Positions 47,864 to 59,389 of a DNA stretch of 64,000 nt are shown here, in pieces (within the stretch, counting starts at the first letter, position 1; each line of letters begins with the position of its first letter). The notes below the pieces were generated by a model. The model ran no database searches. It was not told where the DNA came from and saw only the letters and a program-made list of their open reading frames with translations. The stretch spans positions 24,543,197 through 24,607,196 of the forward strand of contig NC_059356.1 of the NCBI RefSeq assembly GCF_019703515.2, written 5' to 3'. A program made the position numbers and the translations under genes. Origin of the DNA: Myxocyprinus asiaticus. Its lineage: Eukaryota; Chordata; Actinopteri; Cypriniformes; Catostomidae.

Positions 47864-48171
47864 TAGCAAGTCTCCAGTATGAAATAGCAATGTGTTTGAG
47901 AGGGTTTGAGGGAAATCCATTCAATCCAAAGATATCACATTTATTTGTTTATTTTCTTCGAATTATTTCACAGGTGTGAGTTTCCTTGAGGGAAAGGAGG
48001 ACATTTTTGCAGACTGGTGAGAAAAGTTTTTTTTTAATGCATATAAGGTAGGTCCTATGGATGGCTATAACAAAAAGAAAAGTGACCTCCAGCTCACCCA
48101 TGACTGGACTGTCTTAAATTATATTCTCTCTTAACAACACAATGGCAACTGACTATCAACCAACAGCCTGA

Positions 48172-48400
48172 ATGTCAATACAGTACAATACAACCTACTG
48201 TATATTTTATATATACTATATATACTATTGTTATTGTATAATGTGTATTCTATATTGTGTATTGTATACTGTACAATATTCTATATTGTGTGTATATTGT
48301 ATACTGTATATTGTATATTATTATTTGTATATTGTGTTGTGTGTAATTATGTGTATATTAGATTTTAAATTGTGATGTTTAAATCTGTTTATTGTAAATT
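48172..48400. repeat. AT-rich low-complexity TATAC/TATTG tract
   Basis: Irregular repeats of TGTATATTGTATACTG-like units between mpv17l pieces 2 and 3. The open frame across it is a by-product of composition (Tyr/Ile/Cys only). Confidence 0.8.
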
Positions 48401-49450
48401 GGTATATGTCTCATCACTGTCATGACTGCTATGTTGCTCGGAACTGCACCCAAGACTTTCACCCACTGTTGCACTTGTGTATATGGTTGTGTGACAATAA
48501 AAGTGAAGTGATAACTAACCTACACTCAAAAAAAAAAAAAAAACTAGTTTTACTGAATGTTCCCTTGTCCATATTTCAAGCTTTACCTTAATCTATTTGT
48601 TTTGGGACATCTTAAAAAAAAAATTTGTTTGGTTAACTGAAACTGGGCTGGTGATTTCTAATTACCAGATAGTGAGAGAAAATGTTAAAAATGTTACAAA
48701 ATGCATGTTTTTGCAAGATGGAAGTAAAAGGGGAGACTTGTAGTGTTTAATGTTTTGTTGTGTTGATTTTTAGAAGAGTTTCTGTTATGTTGGAGTTTTG
48801 AGGGTTGCCATTATGTTGAAAAGTGGAGCTTGAGCTTAGCTTGAGCACAGGTACATGTTGAGAATGCTTTACTCACTGAGCAATTTCAATGCTTTTCAAA
48901 GCATAGTGTTTCTCAATAGCATGCATGTGGCATACTAGCACTCACTGCACTAGCTTGTTAATCATTAAAAGAGAGTCATCTCTCACAATCACACCTGTCA
49001 AATTTAGTTGGGTTTACTCAGTTCAATTAGGTTCCCTCTACTTGAAGTATTTAAGTTGAGATTACATGGCAGGTTTGTTTAAGAAAGCTTATTTTAAACA
49101 CATGGAACCACTGTCCATGTGTGAATTAAGTTCAGCCAAAGAGTTATTTTTTTGAGCATATTGTAGCATGGCTGGCTCAATTTTTTTTTTATTCTTATAC
49201 TTTTATTTTGGCCTCCCAAATCCAGAATATTTGGTTACATCCTCTGTATATTTTTACCTTTTAGACTGGACTTATGTACTGGCCATTCATGCAGGTAAGT
49301 AACACCATTATGTCATCACATATCCACAATCTGTTGTTTGCATATAAACACAGACAACAGTCAGATAAGCACTTCCTTTTCTGTATCATTTGCTTTGTCA
49401 ATATGCATTCTGTTCATTTTTATGATCTTGTCATCACCATTTTTTGTGCA

Positions 49451-49778
49451 TTAAAGGGATAGTTCAGCAAAAAAAATGGCAATGCTGTCGTCATTTACAG
49501 TACTCACCCCCGTGTCATTCCAAACCCATGTTACTTTCTTTTTTTTCAAGGAACACAAAAGGAGAAGTTATAGGCAAAATTTTAGAGGCTGACACTGAAC
49601 ATTTACTTTCATTGTATGGAATAAAGATGCTATGGAAGTGAACGGTGACTGAGGCTAACATTCTGCCTAACAAATCATTTTGTGTTGCATGGAAGTAAGT
49701 ATGTGTTTGGATTGAAACAATACAAGGGTGAGAAATTGATGACAGAATTTTCGTTTTTTGGGTAAATAACCATTTAAC
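49451..49778. mobile_element. MITE family A variant in mpv17l intron
   Basis: TTAAAGGGATAGTTCAGC at the left; TTTTTGGGTAAATAACCATTT at the right; core with ATTCCAAACCCATG and GAACACAAAAGG. Confidence 0.75.
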
Positions 49779-49900
49779 CTCTTTTTGTCCTCCATTTCTT
49801 GCAGTTTCTGAATTTTATTCTGATTCCTCTCTACCTAAGGTCAGCATTCATGGGCTGTTCAGCATTCATCTGGGCCACATTCTTATGTTTCTCATGGTAG

Positions 49901-51176
49901 AGTGGGGATGGCACAGCAGCAGTGACCTTAGCCTGGGTCACGGGCCCCAAAAGTACAGTACAGATGAGGAGAAATAGCGATACATTGGCACACATGAACA
50001 ACTTTGTGCCTTTGCGGATGAACTCTTCTGTCCCAAACTGGTACTGTGCTAGCTGTCTGCCATTTATGTCCTCTTGACATCAAGGAAGAAAAATCTTCTC
50101 TTAGTTATTAACTACATTTATGTCATGATTTTGGCATAATAGTTTCAGAAAGTCCTTTTTATTTTGGTTTTGAATAATGGTAATTGTTAGACAGTTGAGA
50201 AGAATGTGAATAAAACTCAAGAATTGTTTCATTTAAGTTTGTCATAATTGTGAAGTAGCCACATATAAACTATATTTCTGTTTCTTGCATGCAGCCCATG
50301 GTGCAACTTGCATTAAAAAAATGTTTAACCTTTTTGAAGGTCAAACAGTGAACCCAGCCATTGTAATTTTGTATATAAAAATGTTTTTAAAAGAACCAAA
50401 CTTTCACTCAAGAACTTCAAACATTGCTAAATGAGTTTCTGAATTTGAATAACATTCAAATAATCATGTTAATAACTCAGCAAGTCCTTTTTAGTAACTG
50501 GCCAAAACAAACACACAACTATAAGATTTCCGAAGTACCATTTTTAATTATTACAGTTATGAGTTATCCACAACAGTGCAAAAAGAACAGGAAATCCTAT
50601 CAGGAAATGTCTTTTCTAGACATAGGCTAACAGGGTGAAATCGGATCATTTATGTGGAAAAAATCACTGTCTTTCAAGGAATGTCACCTGAATGACACCT
50701 GCTCTAGTAAAAGAAGGGAATAAGGACCAAAGAGTCTAATCTCTAGATCAACCAAGGGATTAAATAGAAACTCATACTCCTTACAGTTGGTTCAAACATA
50801 TGTACTACAGACACCAAAGAAGTAGGCAGATCTAACAGAATTTGTTATATGTTTTTTTTAAGCAATATGGCTTTATTCCTATGGCTAGAAGGAATGTCAT
50901 TCATTACAACAGCAAAATCTCAAAATCCTGTGGAGGTCTACTATAAAGAGAAAGAGAGAGCGAGAGCAAATGACCATCATTAACTGCGAAACCAAAATAA
51001 TTTTGTTTTTATACCCATCATTAAACAAAGGTTTAATACAGATATCCTGGTTATTCCAAATGAATGTGATTACCATCTCCCATCAGACATTTTTGCATCG
51101 GCGCTCAAGTATGTTTGCCTTCCCTTGTGGCGCAACTGGAAACGCAGCGTGGGAGTATGGAAGCATATGGCTGGCT
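49901..51176. other. no gene recognised
   Basis: After the mpv17l remnant the sequence is AT-rich with no exon, RNA gene or named repeat that I recognise. A short GA-rich run lies near 50946-50966. Confidence 0.5.
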
Positions 51177-52731
51177 TAAAGGGGCATTCAGTAGTTCTAT
51201 AGCTAGCCTTTGCTTTGCTCTTCTTAGTGTACTTTAAGTACCGATGTTACAGTAGTGTTAGACGCTGTACTGCCATCTATCGATGTGGATCAGCATGATC
51301 GTCTCTGCTGCCCCTGTCAGCTTTGGAATATCATTTGCATCTGGAAAATGTCGGAGATTGAGGTCATTTCTAAAGTTATTACTCCTATAATATAAATGCT
51401 TTGCCTAAAAACAAACGTCAGAAATCAAGTGAACATGCTACTGTTAAGGACAGATTATTATTGTCCCTCACATCAATAATCTTTGGAGACTCTCTACACT
51501 TCACGTTATTTCAAAAGACAGTCATTACCTTTATTAGAGAACTGCTTCATGTAAAATAAACCTCAGTTATTTAACGATACAGAATGTTAAGGTAAAGGAA
51601 AGATTAGAATTGTTTTTGATTATCAAATTTAGCATGTCCGTGAGTACTGTATTTGAAGAACTCATTTTATTTCCAAGCAAACCAACGTCATGGTTTACAC
51701 AAAATCCACAACAATCGCTGTGCTAAGCTACTTTGCATGAAACGAATGAAGATGTAGATGCCTTACTGTTACCAATGTTTACTCTAGTTTTTTGCCTTTG
51801 CCGGACTTTCTGTCTTCTTGCTTGAAGCAAGTTGCTTCAGACCTTTTTTCGATTTTTCTATAGTACAGCTATGAGTAAACTAATAGTAAAGCACGATAAA
51901 TAAGTATGTTCCATTGTGTTCTGTCACCATGACAAATTCCTTGTTTGTGTAAGCATACTTGGCAGTGAAGCTCATTCTGTTTGTTTTTGCTATTCGCTTC
52001 ACCAAACAACAATGTTCTAAGTATAGTCAAGCGTATCTATCTACAGGCGGCAGCCACTGAGCACGAGGATTCTCTTCTTCGACGTTCAGTGAAACACATT
52101 GAAGGGGGTGACCTGCACCATGAGGAATAAAACACATTTTATAGAAAACTATTATGAGTACAGTCTTCATCTCATGTGTGTACACCATTCGGATCAAACT
52201 TCACAAAAACATAACTCATTCGTTAATGTGTAAAACTTTTTAAAATGGCTCCAAACTGGGGGGCCTGGGTAGCTCAGTGAGTAAAGATGCTGACTACTAT
52301 CCCTGGAGTCATGAGTTCAAATCCAGGGTGTGCTGAGTGACTCCAACCAGGTCTCCTAAGCAACCAAATTGGCCCAGTTGCTAAAGAGGGTAGAGTCACA
52401 TGGGGTAACCTCCTTGTGGTCACGATTAGTGGTTCTCACGCTCAATGGGGAGCATGGTAAGTTGTGTGTGGATCGCAGAGAGTAGCAGGAGCCTCCACAT
52501 GCAGAGTCTCCACTGTGTCATGCACGATGAGCCACATTATAAGATGCACAGATTGACTGTCTCAGAAGCAGAGGCAACTGAGACTTGTCCTCCACCACCA
52601 GGATTGGGTGAGTAACCATGGCACCACAAGGACCTAGTAAGTAGTGGCAATTGGACATTCCAAATTGGGAGAAAAGGGGATAAAAAAATAAATAAATAAA
52701 AATGGCTCCAAACTACTGAACACACCTTTAA
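51177..52731. mobile_element. MITE family C split by a SINE
   Basis: Outer ends match: TTAAAGGGGCATTCAGTAG at 51177 and CTACTGAACACACCTTTAA at 52731. The SINE at 52258-52698 lies near the right end. The rest (about 51300-52240) has no gene. Confidence 0.65.
52258..52698 (+). mobile_element. tRNA-derived SINE with intact pol III boxes
   Basis: The head is tRNA-like: A box TAGCTCAGTGAG (52270-52281) and B box GAGTTCAAATCC (52313-52324). A long unique body follows, then a tail of TAAA repeats. Perfect 16-base target duplication AAAATGGCTCCAAACT flanks it (52242-52257 and 52699-52714). The body matches a SINE I know from cyprinids (GGTCTCCTAAGCAACCAAATTGGCCC region). The head is not a functional tRNA gene because the body continues without a CCA-end stem. 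Confidence 0.85.
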
Positions 52732-53154
52732 TCCTATCGGCTTGAATGTATTTTCAAAGCCAAACTGAGGGTGGGAACATGAACATGTTAATACAATGGC
52801 ATCGGAATACATTTTCAAATGCATATTAACAGGATGAGGACATGATGATCATGTTAATGCAAAAAGCTTGCAATGCATTTTCAAATCCACACTGAATTTT
52901 GCTACATTCATCCCGAGGCATTAATAAAAATGCAATTTGAGTTTGTCTCAATTGTGAGTGTTAGTGCATTTAAGGAAAATTACATTTAAAATTTTCATTT
53001 TGCTACAATTGTTGCACAAATATACCAAACATATCAATTCAGTTTGGGTAATACATTTTCATTTTCATTTTCCAAATCATAATGCATTCAAATTAATGTT
53101 TAATTAAAATGTTAAAACTAGGATAGGAAATGGCAAATGCTAATTACATGACTT

Positions 53155-53276
53155 TTATTGGGTTTCTGATATGGCTGGAGTCTTCATCTCATGTGAGTGA
53201 ACATCATTTTCAACATAAAAAAAATGCTATTCATGTCTTTATGTGTAAAACGTTTTTAATGCACCTTTAAAACTCT
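53155..53276. repeat. MITE family C, right half
   Basis: TCTGATATGGCTGGAGTC through GTTTTTAATGCACCTTTAA; the left half is missing. Confidence 0.65.
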
Positions 53277-53953
53277 GAAAACTGAAGTGAAACTGAAATT
53301 CGAGTAGAAATTAGAGTAGAATTGTGACAAACTAAATGATGCATGCAACAAAATGTTGTAACATAATGAGAAAAACATTGATTATTTTTTTTTAATAATA
53401 ATAATAATTAAACAAAATGCCAGTAAGATTCTAAAACCTCTTTGAATGAAAATCCATATTAACTTATTATAATTTTCCAGTAGTAGGCCTTATTTTATCG
53501 GATACTATGCATTACAAAGTTAGTTTTATTTTCTATAGTTATAACTATTTTTATTTTATATATTTTAAACTTGCCAATATACAACAAATTAATGCAAGAC
53601 AGCCTTTTCCACAAATGATCAATACCACTGCTTCCATACAGCATAAGTAAAAGTGTATCCTCTGTTCGAGTGCTACTGCAGTGTACACTCGAGGCAGCAT
53701 AGGCCCCTCGTATGTTCCTAGGTGAGTCTGCCTGTTTAGTTAAGACGCACCCACCGCTCTATGCCACTCCCTTCCGGTGAGTTTCGACTGTTGAAGAAGT
53801 AACGGAGAACTCCTTCCTCTGCTCCACTCACCTATGCAAACAAACAGAAACGATTTCACACCCATCCAGACTCTTAATTCAGATGACTGGTTGTTCGACA
53901 GAGCAATTCAACAGTCAGTCAAACAACCAAATTCAACAAAAAAAATCTCTGAG

Positions 53954-54424
53954 ATGGAGGCAGCACCGGGTGGTCTCGGGCGATGTTCTTGCGTGTTCTG
54001 GCTCGCCGTGGCTTTCGACGTACTTGGTCTCATCATATTACTGCTGGGTGTATTCAGAGATTTATTCTTCTACGACTTTCTTATATATGCAGGTGCCATC
54101 ATCATTTTCCTGAGCCTCATTTGGTGGGTGTTCTGGTACACGGGTAATATAGAGGTGTCTCCAGAGGAGCTGGAGGATGATGTGGGTTTGTTGAAGAAGG
54201 GCAGAGGTTTGGCAGGAGTTGTCAGGAGGTTCTCCAGTCGCCTCTCAAGCGGAATCAGGAACTCTCTCAGGAGAAATGGAGTGACCCGAGGTCAAGGTGC
54301 AGCACCCGGTCAAAAGCACAGAAGAGAAGGCAGTCATCCAGTACCAGTAGCTCTAGCAATGACCTCTCATGATAACCTGAGCACTGTGTCTGCAACAGTG
54401 ACTGGAGAAACACAGGCCATATGA
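53954..54424 (+). CDS. tmem238-like small membrane protein, intact single exon
   Basis: 156 residues from [11 protein letters not shown]. Two hydrophobic helices, residues about 13-33 ([16 protein letters not shown]) and 42-62 ([17 protein letters not shown]), are followed by [10 protein letters not shown] and E-L-E-D-D. These are the hallmarks of TMEM238 (L-I-Y-S-G-A and W-Y-T-G-N-I-E). The tail is basic and Ser-rich. I chose the ATG at 53954 because its context (GAGATGG) is good and it matches the family start. An in-frame ATG at 53834 would add 40 unrelated residues. No intron is seen. Function is unknown. It may be the tmem238l paralogue; I cannot decide between them. Confidence 0.8.
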   Translation: MEAAPGGLGRCSCVFWLAVAFDVLGLIILLLGVFRDLFFYDFLIYAGAIIIFLSLIWWVFWYTGNIEVSPEELEDDVGLLKKGRGLAGVVRRFSSRLSSGIRNSLRRNGVTRGQGAAPGQKHRREGSHPVPVALAMTSHDNLSTVSATVTGETQAI

Positions 54425-54471
54425 TACCACACACTGTTTAGAATTTATGCACTGATAACAATGACTGACCA

Positions 54472-54481
54472 AATAAATAAA
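54472..54481 (+). terminator. poly(A) signal of tmem238-like gene
   Basis: Overlapping AATAAA hexamers (54472 and 54476) about 50 bases after the stop at 54424, implying a very short 3' untranslated region. Confidence 0.6.
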
Positions 54482-54509
54482 ATTATGTATTTTCCTATAT
54501 ATAATTGTG

Positions 54510-55590
54510 TATGTAAAGGATAATCCAAGGCTGTAGGTGTGCGTTAAATGATTTTAAATGCACGATGTGGAGGTGAAGAACCACCCGACGCGAAGCGCAT
54601 TTAAAATAATTTAAGCTGTGGATTATCCGATTTATACCATGGTCACTTGCCAGAATTGATTAGTTACAGCTGTAATACTTATTTTTATTTTTTATTTTAT
54701 TTATTTACTTATTTTTGCAGTGGAAGAATGGAAGAATAAAAAATAATGCTTAATTTTTATCTAAGGGCTGTTTTAGATCTGCAGCTCCGCCTGTTCTAAT
54801 TCAGGCACAGATAAAAAAGTAGTGCGACCACACACTTGGTCAAAACTGTGAATTTAAATGCACAATCCAGAAATAATAATATCCAGAATGTAGAGGGGTT
54901 GGCACTCCAGTTAAAATGTATTATCTAATTGTTATTCAATGTCATTTTCACATTAATATGGAAAAACGGATGTTACAAATGTGGCAGTGACAGTAAAAGT
55001 AGCACTTACTGTATAATAAGGGGAAAATCATTCAAAACACTCTGGAACCTGCAGATTTTTACATCTGAGACATCGGTATGGTATCCATCAAGGCTGCATG
55101 ATTGACTGAATTAATGAAATCGCAATTTGTCCTTGCACTTTAGCACTTCACTGCAAACAAACAGCGCTTCTTCAGCGTTTGAGTCAGAGATATATGAGTG
55201 TGAGGGGGCCTCTATTGGCTATAGCACATCTTCATCAGCACATCAGCATGACATTAAACAACACATTACAGTTAAATCACCTTGCTGGACAGCGAAAAAG
55301 ACGCATTTAATAGGTTCTGATTTCAATCTATAACCCTCCATGCAAAACAGTGTTGCTATGGTTACAAACAGCGGATTAATATCGAACAATGATTAAAACT
55401 GACTGGAACTACCTGTGCATCAAACGGTTTGAACTGCACACATTCCAGCCAATCAGAATCAAGTATTAGTACAGACCATGCTATAATCTGTGTCTGTGTT
55501 TGGTTTAAAGGTTTTAGCCAACATGAAATTGTAACCACGATATTTTCTAGTGTCCTGCTTTTATTGACTCTATACAACTCCACCATTCAA
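54510..55590. repeat. degraded DNA-transposon-like sequence
   Basis: Begins with a hairpin: GGATAATCCAAGGCTG at 54518 faces CTGTGGATTATCC near 54620, and GTTAAATGATTTTAAATGC faces GCATTTAAAATAATTTAA. Pieces near 55090-55130 (GGCTGCATGATTGACTG) recall the hAT family at 26788. No gene is seen. Confidence 0.4.
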
Positions 55591-55772
55591 CCTTTAAACA
55601 GTAAGGAGTATTTTTACATTTGCTTTCTCTTATCTTTGTTTGCTCATATAATTTAGAATCAGCAGGTGTAAATGAACAGTGAGGGAGTCAGTTTGATAGT
55701 TAACTCAAGCACAGTGTCCTCGCTTCTTCACAAAAGTTTACTTCAGCTTTCACATTTATTAATAGATTTAAA

Positions 55773-55792
55773 ACACACACACACACACACAC
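55773..55792. repeat. (CA)n microsatellite
   Basis: Ten CA dinucleotides. Confidence 0.9.
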
Positions 55793-55868
55793 ATTGTTAG
55801 ATAAGTTTCCTTCAAGTAAATGCAGTGATTTTCACACACTGGAAAAAAGAAAAAAACAACAACAATAA

Positions 55869-57650
55869 TAGACCAGTTTCCATCCACTTTTCGCGCTATT
55901 TTGTTATCGACAAAGTGAAAATGCGTAAAAAAATACATTAAAAAAATTTGCTGTCTTCTGCCTGTTTCCATTCAAATGGCCTTTTATCGATACAAATGGT
56001 GTGCGTGATGACGTCATGCCTAAAAAAACACTTTGTCGCATAAGTTTTGGTTTAGCACAAAAGAAATCTGCCCTGAAGCCGTTTCCATTCAGAAATGTGT
56101 TTATCAGTAATTCGCCTCCCAGATGTCCCTAATTTTTTTCCTCTGAAGTTTTGGTAAAATGGGGAGAGTATTGAGACATTTCATTGAAATTAGCCAGCTT
56201 ACTATCATTTTAATTTCACAAATAAACGCAATTAGAAGATGAGGGATTGGGAGCAGTTGCCCTTCTGATAGGACTGTAATATTGGTCCTGATGTCGCATG
56301 TTGCCACCGGTTCTGACCCGACAGTGAATCGTCACGGCCCTGTTCAAGCCGGAAACCTGCACCAAGTAGTGGGGGAACTTTAGGTCTTAGTATAAGGACC
56401 ATACATCGATGTGTATATGCTGTGTGCACAACTATTAAAGAAAAACTGATGCTGTGTAATATCAGGTTTACATATGATACATTCCTGATGTTCAACAGGC
56501 TGTTTTGAACAATCATCTAATCTAAAGCATCGCCATCTCAACTGCATTATGTCCCGTATATTTGTCCCACAACTTATAACGACCAACTGAACTTGATTAT
56601 CATCTAAAATTAATTTTAGCATCATAATACAGTTTACATTTTCTGAAGAAGATCAGCAAATGCGATCCGAGGTAAAGAGGGTTAGATTTAAAATATTTAA
56701 AAGTTTTAAAAGGTTCAAAAGCTTGTTTTCTGAACGTGAACTCATTGGACAAATAGTTCTGATAGTTTATAGTCTTGAAGTGTAGAAAATGTCATTCAGT
56801 CGACTTTATTAGTCTTTATTAGGGTACGGCTAATTTAAGTTTGTGTAAAGAAAAGGTTTATCTAAAAAAAATATAAATTTTTTTTCATTTGGTCATTTAT
56901 TTTTTTAATTTAATGTGTTTTTCGTTTGGTAATTTATTTAATTTAATACAGGGAATTTTGCCAGCATTTCTTTCAAAAGCTAAACAATAATTTAATATAA
57001 TTGGGCTATATGTTAGTGTTAAAAAAAAAAGCACACTGAAGCTTTTCTTCTAGTATTGTGTATTTATTTTTAATTTAAAACATCTTTGTGCACAGAAATG
57101 ATATGTTTTTTTATATTGTGGGCTAATTCCATAACTGCCGTCTATTATTTTGAATGGTGTGAAAAAGCAACTTTAATAAATAAACGGATGTCTACCGCGA
57201 TTAAATTAATCGCAAACAGTGGCCATTCATTTGTTCTCTGTGCACTTGTCCATGTGCATGTCTTGATACGAGATATTTGTGTTGGCACTCCTGAAGTGTC
57301 ATGTTGCAGTGATCGGATCTGTATGCAGTTCAGATCAATCCATAATCACGTACAATAAAAGGGTGTAATACTGTCATCATGATTAACACAGGCAACGATT
57401 GGGGTAAACTCTGTCATGTGACACTACATTTTTGCGTTAATGCCAATTTTCTCGACAAAAAGTGTTTTCAAACCAGCTTTTCGCGACATTTGAAGTATCG
57501 ACATAGAGTTTATGCGCTAGAGTTAAACGGAGAAATATTATGTCGACACTTGTGAAATGTTAGCGATAATTTGCGTTTCCATCAACTTTATTTTGATGCG
57601 CTAAAACTTTTTTCGCAAAAAATCCTTGGGTGGAAATGTAGTTATTGACG
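55869..57650. mobile_element. unclassified DNA element with GTTTCCATCCA ends
   Basis: About 1.8 kb. The left edge is AGACCAGTTTCCATCCAC; the right edge is GGGTGGAAATGTAGTT, giving imperfect inverted ends (TTTCCAYCCA). Just inside, both ends repeat TTTCGCG, TATCGAC and ATGCGCTA motifs. The centre has short frames on the minus strand (56625-56104) that I do not recognise. The superfamily is not clear. Confidence 0.5.
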
Positions 57651-59230
57651 TATGAAAATAAATCAGAAACATATTTATAAAAATGTTTGCTTTGCTTAAT
57701 TTGGATTAATGAGTACAACACAATATCAATTATAAGGTAAACTTATAGTGATACATAAAGTAAATGAATAATTGTGAGTTCTTTGAACAAAATCCATCAA
57801 ATGAATATTTTAAGTACAACTTAAAATAATTCAAACGATCAAGTACAGAACTATGGTCGTGGGGAATAAGTCCTTCTTGAATAATTTAAGAATGTTTGTT
57901 TGGACAAAAGGAACTTATTGGGGCATTTCATTAGTTGTTATTAAGAATTCATGGAGATGTAAGCTCGTTTTAGTATTACTGATGTTGTTTTACTGTAATT
58001 AGTTGTTGTGTGTAAAGTCACCATTGATTAGTGCTCTCTTTGGTGAAGTTGGATTCTTCAATTCATTTAATTTTTAAAAATTGTCCAAGTGCAGATAAAG
58101 TTGCTGAAGTGCAGCTTTATACTTTTTTGACTGACCACAGTTCGTATTTTCTTTTGACCCAATTAATTGAAATAGAAACAATAATATAAATGATCATTTG
58201 AAATAACTTGCTATTAGTTATTACATCTTATTCGTGCGACATACCTTTTAAGTAAATAAAGTTGATTGAACTGACATTTGTGTATATCTAACAAAGATTT
58301 TATAGTTATACTGGCATAAAATGACCATAAATTGAATTTACTTAAGAAGCGTGGTGCAAAACTGCTTCATATATACAGTATTTTAAGTAAATCCAACAAG
58401 TTTTTCAGTGTACATTAAAACAATTTAAGCTACTGTGTAAAACTATTGCCCACTTAAGCTAGAAGAACTTGTACTGTGTGTTTATTGACAAAGTTGACAT
58501 GTTACTATTTTACAGTAATCTCACAAAACCTGTAAAGAACGTATTCAAAGGAAAATTTAGTAGAATGAAGCCTGATTTAGGACCATTAGATTTATATCAT
58601 TGTGGCATTCATTTTATGACAGTTAAGCACATTTCCCCCGATAATTCTCAATGTGATCTGGACATGTTCACCCAATAAGACTAACATTCAAGACGGTGTT
58701 GTACCGAAATCTGACTCCAAAAATCATACTTTCTCTTCGCGTGCACGCGCGTCACACAGTGCGGTGTAGCGAGCTTGAGCTTAGAAGTTGCCGAGGCGTC
58801 AGGAATAATGTTTTAATTTGAAAGTTTACTCAGTTCTCTTTATTACCAGTTGTCAAAGCAAAACTGTTAATCTCACATTGAAATGAATGTCCTGCAGCTC
58901 GAGCTTCAGATCCAAGACGTTTGTGCTGTTGACATTTCTTATTAGTGAATTAATGTGTTTCGTAGTAACATACTGTATTATTCACTCTTCCCATTGCACC
59001 TGAATATGAATGTCATTAAAATAATCACATAAGTGTATAGAAATGTATATTCTCATACATTGTGTGATATTCGAGGCTATTAAATGTTTGCAGTGTAACA
59101 ATTGGCCTGTAGATGGCATACTCCCAGAGTTGTATGAGAGTTGTATGTCAAAAAGAAAAACAGAAATAAACCAATTATTAGTCACCTAAGCGATGATAAA
59201 CCTTTAAAAAGCAAAGGATGTAAAGAAAGC
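57651..59230. other. no gene recognised
   Basis: AT-rich sequence without exon-like blocks. A CpG-rich patch (GCGTGCACGCGCGTCAC, about 58738) is the only contrast in composition. Confidence 0.5.
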
Positions 59231-59234
59231 TCAG

Positions 59235-59235
<1 letters not shown>

Positions 59236-59291
<56 letters not shown>
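59236..59291. repeat. (TA)n followed by poly(T)
   Basis: A TA run passes into about 30 T residues. Confidence 0.9.
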
Positions 59292-59389
59292 CCTAAATTC
59301 ATCAGTATTTTGCCCAAAAGTTCTGTTTAGCACTAGGTGCTGAACCCAGCTATCACATCCTTACATTCAAGACTTTTTAAACTTTTTTG

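Larger units (their letters stand above)
46454..49900 (+). pseudogene. mpv17l: mpv17l, decayed copy
   Basis: Four exon-like pieces match MPV17L, a four-helix membrane protein of peroxisomes/mitochondria. Piece 1, 46454-46770: an ATG opens 13 codons (M-S-G-L-V-K-T-F-P-T-L-K-K) closed by TAA. Homology resumes in another frame at about 46513 with L-P-W-I-T-N-V-T-L-Y-G-C-L-F. After F-P-G (about 46700) it shifts again to I-F-R-K-L-Y-L-D-Q-T-F-A-S-P-L. Piece 2, 47974-48047: G-V-S-F-L-E-G-K-E-D-I-F-A-D-W then TGA (48018-48020), then E-K-F-F. Piece 3, 49265-49294: T-G-L-M-Y-W-P-F-M-Q. Piece 4, 49805-49900: F-L-N-F-I-L-I-P-L-Y through A-T-F-L-C-F-S-W, then TAG (49898-49900), where the family has F-S-R-Q-S-G-D-G; S-G-D-G-T-A continues beyond. 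Splice sites survive, so this is a decayed gene, not a processed copy. Confidence 0.85.

Noticed and set aside
48172..48375. 67-codon Tyr/Ile/Cys-rich frame
   Set aside because: A product of the TATAC/TATTG low-complexity tract.
52258..52333. A tRNA gene
   Set aside because: A and B boxes are present, but the sequence continues into a SINE body with a 16-base target duplication.
56104..56625. Overlapping short minus-strand frames in the 55.9-57.6 kb element
   Set aside because: I could not match them to any transposase, and they are not reported as genes.
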